64,000 bases of DNA. Origin: an uncultured Lutibacter sp. GTDB taxonomy: Bacteria > Bacteroidota > Bacteroidia > Flavobacteriales > Flavobacteriaceae. This document shows, in pieces, positions 26,867 to 35,195 of this stretch. Numbering within the stretch: the stretch's first letter is position 1; each line of letters begins with the position of its first letter. The position numbers and the translations under genes are program-made. Below the pieces are notes generated by a model that was not told the DNA's origin, did no database searches, and saw only the letters and a list, made by a program, of their open reading frames with translations. The stretch lies in contig NZ_CANLRG010000003.1 of NCBI RefSeq assembly GCF_947493565.1, positions 310,001 to 374,000 of the forward strand, given 5' to 3'.

Positions 26867-27517
26867 ATGACAGTTGTAACTGATTTATATACGTTTACTT
26901 TATTAGCTTTTACAGCATTTTTCACCATTATAAATCCATTAGGTACTATGCCTATTTTTATGACGATGACTTCTTCATTAAGCAAACAACACCGTAAGCA
27001 AACTGCAAAAAAAGCTACCATTGTGGCATTTTTCACCATTATTGCATTTGCATTTTCAGGTCAAATTTTATTTAATTTTTTTGGTATTTCAGTTAATAGT
27101 TTTAGAGTAGTTGGAGGAATTATCTTTTTTATGATGGGTTGGGATATGCTTCAAGCTAGATTAGGTAATATTAAACACAATAAAGATGAAGATAAAATTG
27201 ATGCTTATGTGGAAGATATTTCAATTACACCTCTAGCTATACCTATGATTTGTGGTCCAGGAGCAATTACAAATGCTATTATTTTAATGGAAGACGCTGT
27301 AAATATTACTCAAAAAATTGCATTAGTATTAGTAATAGCTATTGTTTTATTAATCACCTATTTGGTACTAATTGGAGCAAGTAAAATTACAGAAAGATTA
27401 GGTTCTACAGGTAATAAAGTAATGATGCGCTTAATGGGTTTAATTGTAATGGTAATTGCTGTAGAATTTTTCTTTAGCGGATTAAAACCTATCATAATAG
27501 GAATATTAAATGGTTAA
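26867..27517 (+). CDS. MarC family integral-membrane protein
   Basis: 216 residues with six hydrophobic helices and the MarC pattern: AFFTIINPLGTMPIFMTMT at about residues 19-37 and PLAIPMICGPGAITNAII at about 122-139, an internal repeat of the NPxGxxP motif. Despite the name, no drug-resistance role is established for this family; function is unknown. It overlaps the next gene by one base (TAATG), so the membrane protein and a small hydrolase are made together. Twelve bases separate it from mtaB upstream. Confidence 0.9.
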   Translation: MTVVTDLYTFTLLAFTAFFTIINPLGTMPIFMTMTSSLSKQHRKQTAKKATIVAFFTIIAFAFSGQILFNFFGISVNSFRVVGGIIFFMMGWDMLQARLGNIKHNKDEDKIDAYVEDISITPLAIPMICGPGAITNAIILMEDAVNITQKIALVLVIAIVLLITYLVLIGASKITERLGSTGNKVMMRLMGLIVMVIAVEFFFSGLKPIIIGILNG

Positions 27518-28176
27518 TGAGCAATACAATAACACATATTTATTTAATGCCTGGCCTAGCTGCGAGCCCTAAAATATTCAACAACTTAATTTTTCCAAAA
27601 AATAAAGTTGAACTGCATTATTTAGAATGGATTTTACCATTATCGGAAAAAGAAAAACTTGAAGATTACGCCAAAAGAATGTCTGAATTAGTTACTGAGG
27701 CTAATCCAGTTTTAATTGGTGTTTCGTTTGGAGGAATTTTAGTACAAGAAATCAGCAAATTTTTGCGTCCAAAAAAAATAATCATCATATCAAGTATTAA
27801 ATCTTCCGATGAATTACCAAAAAGGTTAAAACTTATTCAAAAAACAAAAGCTTATAAACTTTTTCCTGCTAAGGCTATATCCAATATTGAAGCTTTTTCG
27901 GTCTTTGCTTTTGGTGAATTTGCTAAAAAAAGAGTTAAGTTATATCAAGAATACCTTTCTGTAAGAGATGAAAAGTATTTAAAGTGGGCTGTGTTTAATG
28001 TTTTAAATTGGAAACAAAAAACTTCTCCAAAAAATATCATACATATTCAAGGTGAAAAGGATCATATTTTTCCAATAAAAAATATTAGTAATTGTATTTC
28101 TATACCCAATGGAACTCATATTATGATTTTAACTAAAGCTAAAAGAATTTCTAAAATTATCACAGATATACTTTAA
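27517..28176 (+). CDS. Small alpha/beta hydrolase-fold protein
   Basis: 219 residues. The nucleophile elbow is LIGVSFGGIL with Ser70, the acid is likely Asp in QGEKDHIFP, and the histidine in NGTHIMIL near the end, giving a plausible catalytic triad. The N-terminus shows LMPGLAASPKIF, the usual strand and oxyanion loop. No signal peptide, so cytoplasmic. The substrate cannot be inferred. It is translationally coupled to the MarC gene before it. There is no obvious terminator after it and the lytic transglycosylase gene begins 72 bases on. Confidence 0.82.
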   Translation: MSNTITHIYLMPGLAASPKIFNNLIFPKNKVELHYLEWILPLSEKEKLEDYAKRMSELVTEANPVLIGVSFGGILVQEISKFLRPKKIIIISSIKSSDELPKRLKLIQKTKAYKLFPAKAISNIEAFSVFAFGEFAKKRVKLYQEYLSVRDEKYLKWAVFNVLNWKQKTSPKNIIHIQGEKDHIFPIKNISNCISIPNGTHIMILTKAKRISKIITDIL

Positions 28177-28248
28177 TTGTTAAAATAGAACCACCTCTTC
28201 ATTAAGTTTAAATTTATTTGTAATTTACCCTCTTAAATTAATACTATC

Positions 28249-29175
28249 ATGAAAAATTCAATTAAACTAACAGGTTTATTAGCTATTATTTTAGTGAGCT
28301 CTTTATTTATTTTTGCGACTAAAAGCAATTACAATAAAACCCCTACAGAAGCAGTTGAAAATGATAAAAACACCAGTGAAACCTATCAAATTAGAGCTCT
28401 AAAAATACCTCAAAATTTAGAATTTGCAGGAGAAAGAGTCCCTATTGAAAAAGAAGATATTAGAGAGCGCGTAGATAGAGAATTATTGGTTAATACTTAT
28501 TGGCAATCAAATGGATTACTTTTGTTTAAAAGAGCCCATAAATATTTTCCAATTATAGAGCCTATTTTAAAGAAAAATGGTATTCCTAATGATTTTAAAT
28601 ATTTGGCGGTAATAGAAAGTGGTCTTCAAAATGTAACATCTCCAGCTGGCGCTAAAGGTTTTTGGCAAATCATGAGAAATACCGCTAGAGAAAATGGTTT
28701 AGAAGTTAACAATAATGTAGATGAAAGATACCATCTTGAAAAGGCAACACAAGTTGCTTGTAAATACTTAAAAGATGCTAAAGAACACTTTGGAAGTTGG
28801 ACAATGGCTGCCGCTGCATATAACGCAGGAAAAAGTGGTATTGCAAGAAAAGTAGAACAACAAAAAGTAACAGATTATTACGATTTATTGTTAGCTGAAG
28901 AAACAAAGAGATATATCCCAAGAATGGTTGCTGTAAAAGAAATTTTATCCAACCCTAAAAAATATGGATTTATTTTTGACGAAGAAGATTTATATAAATT
29001 AGAGCCTATTAAATTAATAGAAGTTGATTCTGCAATTACTGACATTGCACAATTTTCTAAAGAGTTAGGAATTAATTATAAAATTTTAAAACTACACAAT
29101 CCTTGGCTACGAGAAAACCATTTAAATAACAAATCTGGTAAGTTATATCAAATAAAAGTTCCTGCTGAAATTTAA
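28249..29175 (+). CDS. Membrane-bound lytic transglycosylase (SLT domain)
   Basis: 308 residues with an N-terminal signal or anchor (about residues 5-24). The SLT catalytic domain spans about 105-225: the catalytic Glu123 is in LAVIESGLQNVTSPAGAKG, followed by GFWQIMRNTAREN and MAAAAYNAGKSGI. This is the MltD-type family 1 arrangement. Unlike MltD it has no clear C-terminal LysM repeats, but the last 60 residues (ELGINYKILKLHNPWL) resemble a degenerate LysM. It cleaves peptidoglycan glycan strands with anhydro-muramic acid formation in the periplasm. The TauE-like gene follows after one base. Confidence 0.9.
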   Translation: MKNSIKLTGLLAIILVSSLFIFATKSNYNKTPTEAVENDKNTSETYQIRALKIPQNLEFAGERVPIEKEDIRERVDRELLVNTYWQSNGLLLFKRAHKYFPIIEPILKKNGIPNDFKYLAVIESGLQNVTSPAGAKGFWQIMRNTARENGLEVNNNVDERYHLEKATQVACKYLKDAKEHFGSWTMAAAAYNAGKSGIARKVEQQKVTDYYDLLLAEETKRYIPRMVAVKEILSNPKKYGFIFDEEDLYKLEPIKLIEVDSAITDIAQFSKELGINYKILKLHNPWLRENHLNNKSGKLYQIKVPAEI

Positions 29176-29176
29176 T

Positions 29177-29557
29177 ATGAAAATGACCTTAACAACCATT
29201 ATTACTCTAATTTTTATAGGCTTATTAGCTGGGATTTTAAGTGGCTTAGTTGGTGTTGGTGGTGGTATTATTATGGTTCCTTTATTTGTTCTATTCTTGG
29301 GCTTAACACAACATAACGCTCAGGGTTTAAGCTTAGCGGTTATGCTGCCACCAGTAACTTTTTTAGCTGTTTATAATTACCATAAAGCTGGTGGTGGAAG
29401 TATCGATTGGAAAGTAGCATTAATTGTTTCTACATTATTTATTATTGGCGGTTTTATTGGCTCTAAATTAGCTTTACAAATAGATCAACGAATGTTAAAA
29501 AAAATATTTGGTGTAATGATGCTTGTGGTAGCTATTAAATTAATTTTCTCAAAATAA
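29177..29557 (+). CDS. TauE/SafE family protein, half-length
   Basis: 126 residues and about four transmembrane helices: one half of the usual 250-residue TauE/SafE sulfite or organo-anion exporter. The motif GLLAGILSGLVGVGGGIIMVPLF is the N-terminal repeat signature (about residues 14-36) and LSLAVMLPP follows. Because full-size members consist of two such repeats, this one presumably functions as a dimer. It is complete, not truncated by a frameshift: start and stop are clean and the next gene lies 39 bases on. The substrate is unknown. Confidence 0.82.
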   Translation: MKMTLTTIITLIFIGLLAGILSGLVGVGGGIIMVPLFVLFLGLTQHNAQGLSLAVMLPPVTFLAVYNYHKAGGGSIDWKVALIVSTLFIIGGFIGSKLALQIDQRMLKKIFGVMMLVVAIKLIFSK

Positions 29558-29584
29558 AAATCTTCAATTCAACATTAAAAAAAG

Positions 29585-29592
29585 TATCTTTG
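29585..29592 (+). promoter_or_regulatory. -7 promoter element abutting the DUF1456 start codon
   Basis: TATCTTTG matches TAnnTTTG. Four bases (TCCA) separate it from the ATG at 29597, predicting a transcript that begins at the start codon, as for the element at 8527. Confidence 0.5.
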
Positions 29593-29596
29593 TCCA

Positions 29597-29857
29597 ATGG
29601 GATTATCAAACAATGACATTTTTAAAAAATTACGTGTAGCACATAAATTAAGGGACACAGATATTGTAAAAATATGTGAATTAGTAGATTTTAAAGTTAC
29701 TAAAAGTGAATTGGGTGCTATTTTTAGAAATGAAAATCACGAAAAATATATGGAATGTGGAGACCAAATTCTACGAAATTTTTTAAATGGTCTAATTATC
29801 CATTTAAGAGGTCCAATGCCTCCAAAAAGTCCTAATCCTATAGTTAAGAAGAAGTAG
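29597..29857 (+). CDS. DUF1456 family protein
   Basis: 86 residues with one DUF1456 unit: SNNDIFKKLRVAHKLRDTDIVKICEL, here split as SNNDIFKKLRVAHKL and RDTDIVKICEL, then KSELGAIFRNENHEKYMECGDQ (about residues 36-57) and LRNFLNGLIIHLRG. E. coli YehS carries two such units (about 156 residues), so this is a single-unit form. Function is unknown; the fold is a small helical bundle. It is converging with the flavin-dependent dioxygenase gene, three bases apart. The promoter element lies only four bases before the start. Confidence 0.85.
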   Translation: MGLSNNDIFKKLRVAHKLRDTDIVKICELVDFKVTKSELGAIFRNENHEKYMECGDQILRNFLNGLIIHLRGPMPPKSPNPIVKKK

Positions 29858-29860
29858 TGT

Positions 29861-30823
29861 TTAACACCAACTTTTTTTCACTTCTTCAAATTCGGTTATA
29901 ATTTCATTTAAAATTTCAGCGGCAGGTTTTATCTCATGAATTAGACCAGCAATTTGACCAATCTCTAATTCCCCATCTGCTAAATCACCTTCAAACATTC
30001 CTTTCTTTGCCCTAGCCCTACCTAATTTCTCTTTTAATTGTTCAATTGTAGGGTTTTGTGAATACAATTCTTGTAATTCCTCATAAAATTTATTTTTTAT
30101 TAAACGAACTGGAGCCAATTCTTTTAGCGTTAAATGCGTATCACCATCTTTAGTTTTAACAACTTCATTTTTAAAATTGATATGAGCTGAAGATTCATCA
30201 CTTGCAACAAATCTACTTCCAATTTGAACAGCATCTGCTCCTAAAACCATGGCCGCTAACATTCCTCTACCAGTTGCAATACCTCCTGCGGCTATTACTG
30301 GTATGGTTAACTTTTCTTTCACCATAGGAATCAATGTAAAAGTTGTTGTTTCTTCTCTACCATTATGACCTCCAGCTTCAAAACCTTCTGCTACAACAGC
30401 ATCTACCCCTGCTTCTTCAGATTTTACAGCAAATTTTACACTACTCACCACATGTACTACTGTTATTCCATTTTTTTTCAAATAAGAAGTCCACGTTTTA
30501 GGGTTACCTGCCGAAGTAAACACAATTTTAACTCCTTCATTTATAATTATCTCTATAATTTCTTCAATATTAGGATATAGCATTGGTACATTAACCCCAA
30601 AAGGTTTCGTTGTTGCTTTTTGGCATTTTTGAATATGCTCTCTTAAAACTTCTGGATACATAGACCCTGCACCAATCAACCCTAATCCTCCAGCATTACT
30701 AACTGCTGAAGCTAGTTTCCATCCACTATTCCATACCATACCTGCTTGTATAACAGGGTATTTAATATTAAAAAGATTTGTGACACAATTTTTCATTTTA
30801 TTTTTTCTGAATTTAAACGTCAT
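29861..30823 (-). CDS. Nitronate monooxygenase-like FMN enzyme
   Basis: 320 residues in a TIM barrel of the NMO/2-nitropropane dioxygenase family (also FabK-like). Motifs are YPVIQAGMVWNSGWKLASAV near the start, PFGVNVPM, EGFEAGGHNG and IPVIAAGGIATGRGMLAAMVLGADAVQIGSRFVA (about residues 174-207) for FMN phosphate binding. It oxidises nitronates or a related substrate with FMN. The ATG at 30823 follows the mnmA stop with no gap; a second ATG nine codons later (30796), after an A-rich stretch, may be the real start. It is the downstream gene of mnmA. Confidence 0.85.
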   Translation of the reverse strand: MTFKFRKNKMKNCVTNLFNIKYPVIQAGMVWNSGWKLASAVSNAGGLGLIGAGSMYPEVLREHIQKCQKATTKPFGVNVPMLYPNIEEIIEIIINEGVKIVFTSAGNPKTWTSYLKKNGITVVHVVSSVKFAVKSEEAGVDAVVAEGFEAGGHNGREETTTFTLIPMVKEKLTIPVIAAGGIATGRGMLAAMVLGADAVQIGSRFVASDESSAHINFKNEVVKTKDGDTHLTLKELAPVRLIKNKFYEELQELYSQNPTIEQLKEKLGRARAKKGMFEGDLADGELEIGQIAGLIHEIKPAAEILNEIITEFEEVKKSWC

Positions 30824-32011
30824 TTAAGCAATAACACCCGAACCTAAAAGCTCATTATTAACATACCAAGCTACAAATTGGCCTTCTGTAATTGCAGATT
30901 GCATGTTTTGAAACTCTACATATAAGCCTTCTTTAACTTTATATAAAGTAGCCTCTTCTAGCGCTTGTCTATATCTAATTCGAGCTTTTACTTTCATAGT
31001 TTCAGTATCTTTCAGTGCTAAATCTTGTCTTATCCAATGCAATTCTTCATTAGAAACAAAAAGTACATTTCTATACAATCCTTGGTGATGTTTACCTTCA
31101 CCTGTATATATTACATTGTCATTAACATCTGTATCAATAACAAATAATGGTTCTTTGGTTCCTCCAACAGCCAATCCTTTTCGTTGACCTTTGGTAAAAT
31201 AATGAGCTCCTTGATGTTTACCAACAATTTTACCATCAGTTAATGAGTAAGTAATTTTTTTAGCATAAAATTTTAACTCATCTTCTTTGGAGTTAAAAAC
31301 TGGTATTTCTCTTTTATATAAAGGTGAATTTTTAGGTATTTGAACTATAACTCCTTCTTTTGGCTGTAATTTTTGTTGCAAAAATTCGGGTAAACGTACC
31401 TTACCTATAAAGCAAAGTCCTTGAGAGTCTTTTTTATCAGCGGTAATTAAGTCTTGTTCAGCTGCTATTTTTCTAACTTCGGGCTTCGTTAATTCTCCTA
31501 TTGGAAATAATGCTTTGGATAATTGTTGTTGTGAAAGTTGACATAAAAAATAAGATTGATCTTTATTACCATCTTTCCCTGCTATTAATTTGTATACTTT
31601 TTCATTATTTATTACTTCTTCTCCTTTTCTACAATAATGCCCAGTGGCAACATAATCAGCTCCTAAATCTAATGCGATTTTTAAAAAAACATCAAATTTA
31701 ATTTCTCTATTACATAACACATCTGGATTGGGAGTTCTTCCTTTTTCATATTCATTAAACATATAATCTACTATGCGTTCTTTATATTGTTCACTTAAAT
31801 CAACAACTTGAAAAGGGATTCCTAATTTATCTGCAACAATCATAGCATCATTACTATCTTCTAACCAAGGACATTCGTTAGAAATAGTAACAGAATCATC
31901 ATGCCAATTTTTCATAAACAAACCAACAACTTCATAACCTTGCTCCTTTAAAAGGTATGCTGCTACGCTACTATCTACACCTCCAGAAAGACCTACAATA
32001 ACTCTTTTCAT
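30824..32011 (-). CDS. mnmA: tRNA-specific 2-thiouridylase MnmA
   Basis: 395 residues. It thiolates U34 of tRNAs for Lys, Glu and Gln using sulfur relayed to its active cysteines. The PP-loop is [16 protein letters not shown] at about residues 6-21; catalytic cysteines are in [12 protein letters not shown] and [10 protein letters not shown]. The C-terminal OB-type beta domain ends GSGVIA. An insertion around residues 225-255 ([19 protein letters not shown] region) makes it a little longer than E. coli MnmA, as in Bacteroidota. It has a promoter element 20 bases upstream and is followed without a gap by the nitronate monooxygenase-like gene. Confidence 0.95.
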   Translation of the reverse strand: MKRVIVGLSGGVDSSVAAYLLKEQGYEVVGLFMKNWHDDSVTISNECPWLEDSNDAMIVADKLGIPFQVVDLSEQYKERIVDYMFNEYEKGRTPNPDVLCNREIKFDVFLKIALDLGADYVATGHYCRKGEEVINNEKVYKLIAGKDGNKDQSYFLCQLSQQQLSKALFPIGELTKPEVRKIAAEQDLITADKKDSQGLCFIGKVRLPEFLQQKLQPKEGVIVQIPKNSPLYKREIPVFNSKEDELKFYAKKITYSLTDGKIVGKHQGAHYFTKGQRKGLAVGGTKEPLFVIDTDVNDNVIYTGEGKHHQGLYRNVLFVSNEELHWIRQDLALKDTETMKVKARIRYRQALEEATLYKVKEGLYVEFQNMQSAITEGQFVAWYVNNELLGSGVIA

Positions 32012-32030
32012 TTAAACCATTTTAAGTATG

Positions 32031-32038
32031 CAAAGATA
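32031..32038 (-). promoter_or_regulatory. -7 promoter element (TATCTTTG) for mnmA
   Basis: Minus-strand TATCTTTG (plus strand CAAAGATA) ends 19 bases before the mnmA ATG at 32011. Confidence 0.55.
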
Positions 32039-32098
32039 CGATTAACTTTTAGGTTCAAAAAGTTAATTTTAAATATGAAAGTATAATGTACAAGAATG

Positions 32099-32132
32099 AA
32101 AAAAGCCTATCAATAAAAATATTGATAGGCTT
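32099..32132 (-). terminator. Intrinsic terminator of the cold-shock gene
   Basis: On the minus strand AAGCCTATCAAT and ATTGATAGGCTT pair around a 6-base loop and are followed by a run of T. It lies 25 bases after the csp stop. Confidence 0.85.
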
Positions 32133-32157
32133 AACAAAAAAAGGTTGTAAGTATATA

Positions 32158-32349
32158 TTAAATAACTTTTACATTTACTGCGTTCATTCCTTTTTTACCT
32201 TCCTGTAAATCGAATTCTACCTCATCACCTTCACGAATTTCATCGATTAATCCAGAAATGTGGACAAAATGTTCTTTGTTTGAACCTTCTTCTTTAATGA
32301 ATCCAAATCCTTTAGTTTCATTGAAGAATTTTACTGTTCCTTTACTCAT
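32158..32349 (-). CDS. Cold-shock domain protein
   Basis: 63-residue single cold-shock domain, a nucleic-acid chaperone that melts RNA structures. RNP1 is KGFGFI at residues 13-18 and RNP2 is HFVHI at 27-31; the N-terminus MSKGTVKFFNETKG is standard. It is a one-gene unit: promoter element about 30 bases upstream and a clear hairpin terminator downstream. The 5' leader predicted from the -7 element is only about 25 bases, so the long regulatory leader of E. coli cspA is not evident. Constitutive or growth-phase expression is equally possible. Confidence 0.96.
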   Translation of the reverse strand: MSKGTVKFFNETKGFGFIKEEGSNKEHFVHISGLIDEIREGDEVEFDLQEGKKGMNAVNVKVI

Positions 32350-32379
32350 TGTTAAAAATTTAAAATATTATATTGATTA

Positions 32380-32387
32380 CAAAGATA
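32380..32387 (-). promoter_or_regulatory. -7 promoter element (TATCTTTG) for the cold-shock gene
   Basis: Minus-strand TATCTTTG (plus CAAAGATA) ends 30 bases before the ATG at 32349. The same octamer precedes mnmA. Confidence 0.55.
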
Positions 32388-32545
32388 ATGAATTTAATTT
32401 CATAACTGATGTTTTATAAATTATTATTTTTTTTATAACCTCTTGATTTAAAATATTTTTGTAATAATAGTTGAATAAAGTGCAAGTGAGGTAATGGAAA
32501 ACACTATTCAAAATTTAAACAAAGAAAGAAGCAAAAAAATATTCA

Positions 32546-32563
32546 TTTGATTATGAAATCAAA
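32546..32563 (-). terminator. Possible weak terminator after the sulfurtransferase gene
   Basis: Minus-strand TTTGATT, loop TCAT, AATCAAA, followed a few bases later by a T-run; it lies just past the sulfurtransferase stop. The stem is short and AT-only apart from one pair. Confidence 0.35.
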
Positions 32564-32572
32564 AAAAGGATT

Positions 32573-33409
32573 TTAATTTTCTATAGGAAACTTCCCTAAT
32601 TGCCCCCATTCTGCCCAAGAACCATCATATAACGACTTGTTGTTTTCTAACGCAATTTCACTTGCCAATAATAAAATACTAGCTGTAACACCCGAACCAC
32701 ATGTAAAAATTAGAGGCTGGTTTTTAATTGTAAATTGTTGAAAAATTGTCAACAATTCATTCTTAGACTTCATTTTACCGTCGTTATCTAAAACATTTTT
32801 AAAATGTAAATTTAGCGAATTTGGAATATGACCACTAGCCATGTTTTCTCTAGGTTCAGGCACATTTCCTTTATACCTATCAACAGACCTTGCATCAATT
32901 ACCAAATGTGTTTTTTGTTTGATGTTATTAACTAAAAAAGATGAGTCTTTCACCAAATTTGGTTGATAATTCGCTTTAAAATTACCTTTATTATTTGTAA
33001 TTTCTGAAATAGATTCAACAGGAAAATCTTCTTTCATCCAAGCATCCAACCCGCCATTTAAAACAGCAACTTTTTTATGCCCCATTACTCTAAACATCCA
33101 CCAAGCTCTTGGGCTTGTGTAAATTCCCAAATTATCATAAACAACAATAATACTTTCATTGTTAATCCCCAACACTCTACATTTTTTGGTAAAAACCTCT
33201 TCTGAAGGTATCATATTTGGTATGGCACTTTTTTTGTCTAAAAAAGTAGTCTCCATATCAAACATTCTAGCACCTTTAATTCTTATATCGGTATATTTAG
33301 GAATTAAGTTAGATTTATTCTCTTTTGGACTGGCATCTAATATTATTAAATTAGGGTTTTCAATATTTTTAAATAACCAAGCTACTGATACAAGTGGTTC
33401 AATTTTCAT
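32573..33409 (-). CDS. 3-mercaptopyruvate/thiosulfate sulfurtransferase
   Basis: 278 residues with two rhodanese domains. The first (about residues 5-130) is inactive; the second (about 155-275) carries the active Cys237 in FTCGSGVTASIL. The CGSGVT loop is the form found in 3-mercaptopyruvate sulfurtransferase (SseA type) rather than the CRKGVT of thiosulfate rhodanese. AGSGHIPNSLN-like ASGHIPNSLNLHF and IDARSVDRY are further family motifs. Cytoplasmic. It transfers sulfur to thiols, helping cyanide or sulfide handling. The carbonic anhydrase gene ends nine bases before its start on the same strand. Confidence 0.9.
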   Translation of the reverse strand: MKIEPLVSVAWLFKNIENPNLIILDASPKENKSNLIPKYTDIRIKGARMFDMETTFLDKKSAIPNMIPSEEVFTKKCRVLGINNESIIVVYDNLGIYTSPRAWWMFRVMGHKKVAVLNGGLDAWMKEDFPVESISEITNNKGNFKANYQPNLVKDSSFLVNNIKQKTHLVIDARSVDRYKGNVPEPRENMASGHIPNSLNLHFKNVLDNDGKMKSKNELLTIFQQFTIKNQPLIFTCGSGVTASILLLASEIALENNKSLYDGSWAEWGQLGKFPIEN

Positions 33410-33417
33410 AAATTATT

Positions 33418-34044
33418 TTAAAAAAGGTCATATATTTCTCTAATATCTTTCAGTATTTTATTGAAATCAATTTTTAAATCTATCAACTCACCTGTATGGA
33501 TATCCCAAACCCAGCCATGAACAGTAATATTACGCTCTCTAATTGCTTGTTGAACATCTGCGGTTTTTAAAACATTGATACATTGTTCCTGCACATTTAG
33601 TTCTACCAATCTATCATATTTTTTATCTTCACATTCAATTTTATCTAGCTCAACCTTATGCAACCTGTATACATCTCTAATATTACGTAACCAAGGGTTT
33701 AACAAACCCAAGTCTTTAGATTGCATAGCTGCTTTAACACCTCCACAAGAATAATGACCACACACAACTACATGCTTAACTTTTAAATGAATTACCGCAT
33801 AATTTATTACAGACATTACATTCAAATCGGTATTAGGAACCATATTTGCAATATTTCTATGAACAAATACATCTCCTGGCTGCACACCCATTAAATCTTC
33901 AGAAGAAACTCTACTGTCTGAACAACCAATATATAAAATCTCTGGGCTCTGCCCTTTCCCTAAATTAGTAAAATAATCCTTATCTCCACTAAGCCTTTCA
34001 GCAATCCAAGCTCTATTATTTGAAAAAATTTTTGATATATCCAA
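33418..34044 (-). CDS. Beta-class carbonic anhydrase
   Basis: 208 residues. Zinc ligands are Cys41, Asp43 (IGCSDSRVS), His97 and Cys100 (CGHYSCGGVKAAM), the standard beta-class set; GDVFVHRNIANMV follows Asp43. It interconverts CO2 and bicarbonate in the cytoplasm. The final segment HGWVWDIHTGELIDL is typical of the E. coli Can-like subgroup. It is upstream of the sulfurtransferase gene (8-base gap) on the same strand, and both may form an operon. Bicarbonate supply could also matter to the biotin-dependent carboxyl-transfer genes further along, but no direct link is shown. Confidence 0.95.
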   Translation of the reverse strand: MDISKIFSNNRAWIAERLSGDKDYFTNLGKGQSPEILYIGCSDSRVSSEDLMGVQPGDVFVHRNIANMVPNTDLNVMSVINYAVIHLKVKHVVVCGHYSCGGVKAAMQSKDLGLLNPWLRNIRDVYRLHKVELDKIECEDKKYDRLVELNVQEQCINVLKTADVQQAIRERNITVHGWVWDIHTGELIDLKIDFNKILKDIREIYDLF

Positions 34045-34096
34045 TTTCTATTAGTTTTGTTGTTAATTTGCTTTTAAAATTAGGCGCAATATATGA

Positions 34097-34753
34097 TTAT
34101 TGTTTTAATTTTTTTACATCTTCAAAATATTTCCACTTACCTACTTTTTCATCATTTTTATAACTTCCAGTATAAATTAACTTTCCTTTTATATTATAAA
34201 ACTTAGCAATTCCTTGACGCTTACCATCTTCATAATTTAAATCATCTAATAAAACTCCTGTATCCGAATACCTTTTAACGTTACCCTGCAATTTACCTTG
34301 TTTATAGTTTAGAATTTCGGCAATTTTTCCATTTTCAAAATAAGTTTTCGAGACTCCTTCTAATAAACCATCTACATAAAATTCTTCCGAGAGCATGGTT
34401 TTACCATCCTTATGATAAAATACCCATTTTCCTATCCTATTTTTTTGATTAAGTTGCCCTTCACTTTCCAAAACACCTTTTATAGTAAAAAACTTTACTA
34501 TTGAGATTGCACTGTTTTCTTGAAATATTTTTATAGATATGGGGTGCTCTGAGTTTTGAGCGCTGTAAAATTTAAATTCTCCTACTTCTTTTCCTCCTTC
34601 AAATTGACCTTGGTAGCGTAAACGTTTATTTGCATAATACTTTTTCCAAACTCCTGTTCTTTTTCCATTGGCATCAAATTGATTGATTTTTTCTTGAGCA
34701 GAAACAATAAAAACTCCACAAAATAATAACAGATAAGCGTATTTAAATTTCAT
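34097..34753 (-). CDS. Exported YwqK/MORN-like repeat protein
   Basis: 218 residues. A signal peptide ends SAQ (about residue 19). The rest is a set of about seven to eight short repeats of the type DGK..G.wk.Yy.nG.l, e.g. FDANGKRTGVWKKYY, FYVDGLLEGVSKTYFENGK and YKQGKLQGNVKRYSDTG. Such repeats form the YwqK-family antitoxin/MORN_2 fold, but the automatic label of antitoxin is misleading here since there is no toxin gene next to it and the protein is exported. Role unknown. It follows the haem-binding protein gene with a one-base gap. Confidence 0.85.
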   Translation of the reverse strand: MKFKYAYLLLFCGVFIVSAQEKINQFDANGKRTGVWKKYYANKRLRYQGQFEGGKEVGEFKFYSAQNSEHPISIKIFQENSAISIVKFFTIKGVLESEGQLNQKNRIGKWVFYHKDGKTMLSEEFYVDGLLEGVSKTYFENGKIAEILNYKQGKLQGNVKRYSDTGVLLDDLNYEDGKRQGIAKFYNIKGKLIYTGSYKNDEKVGKWKYFEDVKKLKQ

Positions 34754-35191
34754 TTATTTTACATTAATAGTCTGTATCCAATTCGATAAAATTTCATGTT
34801 GTTTTGCCGATAATTTAGCATCTTTATGAACAATCAAATAACTTTTTAATGGCATTTCATTTTCTTCCATTACTTCTTCTAAGTCTTTTTTAATATGGCT
34901 TTGCTGATTTTGATTATATGATGTCCATTCAGAAAAATTTAAATGTTTTTTCCCATCATTTACGTGCGATGCCAAATACCAAGATACAGGCGCAATTTCA
35001 CTATACCAAGGATAAACAGTATTGTTTGAATGACAATCAGCACAAGAAGTTTTTAATATTTCTTGCACATCATTAGGAACATCAACAACCGTTGAGATAT
35101 CATTAGTATAATCTTTAGAATTGTTTTTTTCTGGACGAATAAATTGCATAACAACCACTAAAACCAACATAATTAATAGTACTTTTTTCAT
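34754..35191 (-). CDS. Haem-binding domain protein (single CxxCH)
   Basis: 145 residues. The N-terminal helix MKKVLLIMLVLVVVMQF is a signal or anchor. The Haem_bd domain includes SCADCHSNNTVYPWYSEIAPVSWYLASHV-type residues (about 49-77): a CxxCH c-type haem site followed by the PWYxxxxPvsw motif typical of the family. It is periplasmic. These proteins often accompany redox enzymes or cytochrome c peroxidases, but no partner is obvious here apart from the DUF1028 and YwqK genes in the same operon. Single-gap spacing of four bases to DUF1028 supports co-transcription. Confidence 0.88.
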   Translation of the reverse strand: MKKVLLIMLVLVVVMQFIRPEKNNSKDYTNDISTVVDVPNDVQEILKTSCADCHSNNTVYPWYSEIAPVSWYLASHVNDGKKHLNFSEWTSYNQNQQSHIKKDLEEVMEENEMPLKSYLIVHKDAKLSAKQHEILSNWIQTINVK

Positions 35192-35195
35192 TTTT

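Noticed and set aside
29177-29557. Truncated or frameshifted TauE/SafE pseudogene
   Set aside because: Start, stop and promoter-bearing spacer to the next gene are clean, and single-repeat TauE proteins exist; there is no second half in any frame nearby.
34097-34753. Toxin-antitoxin interpretation of the YwqK-repeat gene
   Set aside because: The protein is exported and no toxin gene is adjacent; the label only reflects the family name.
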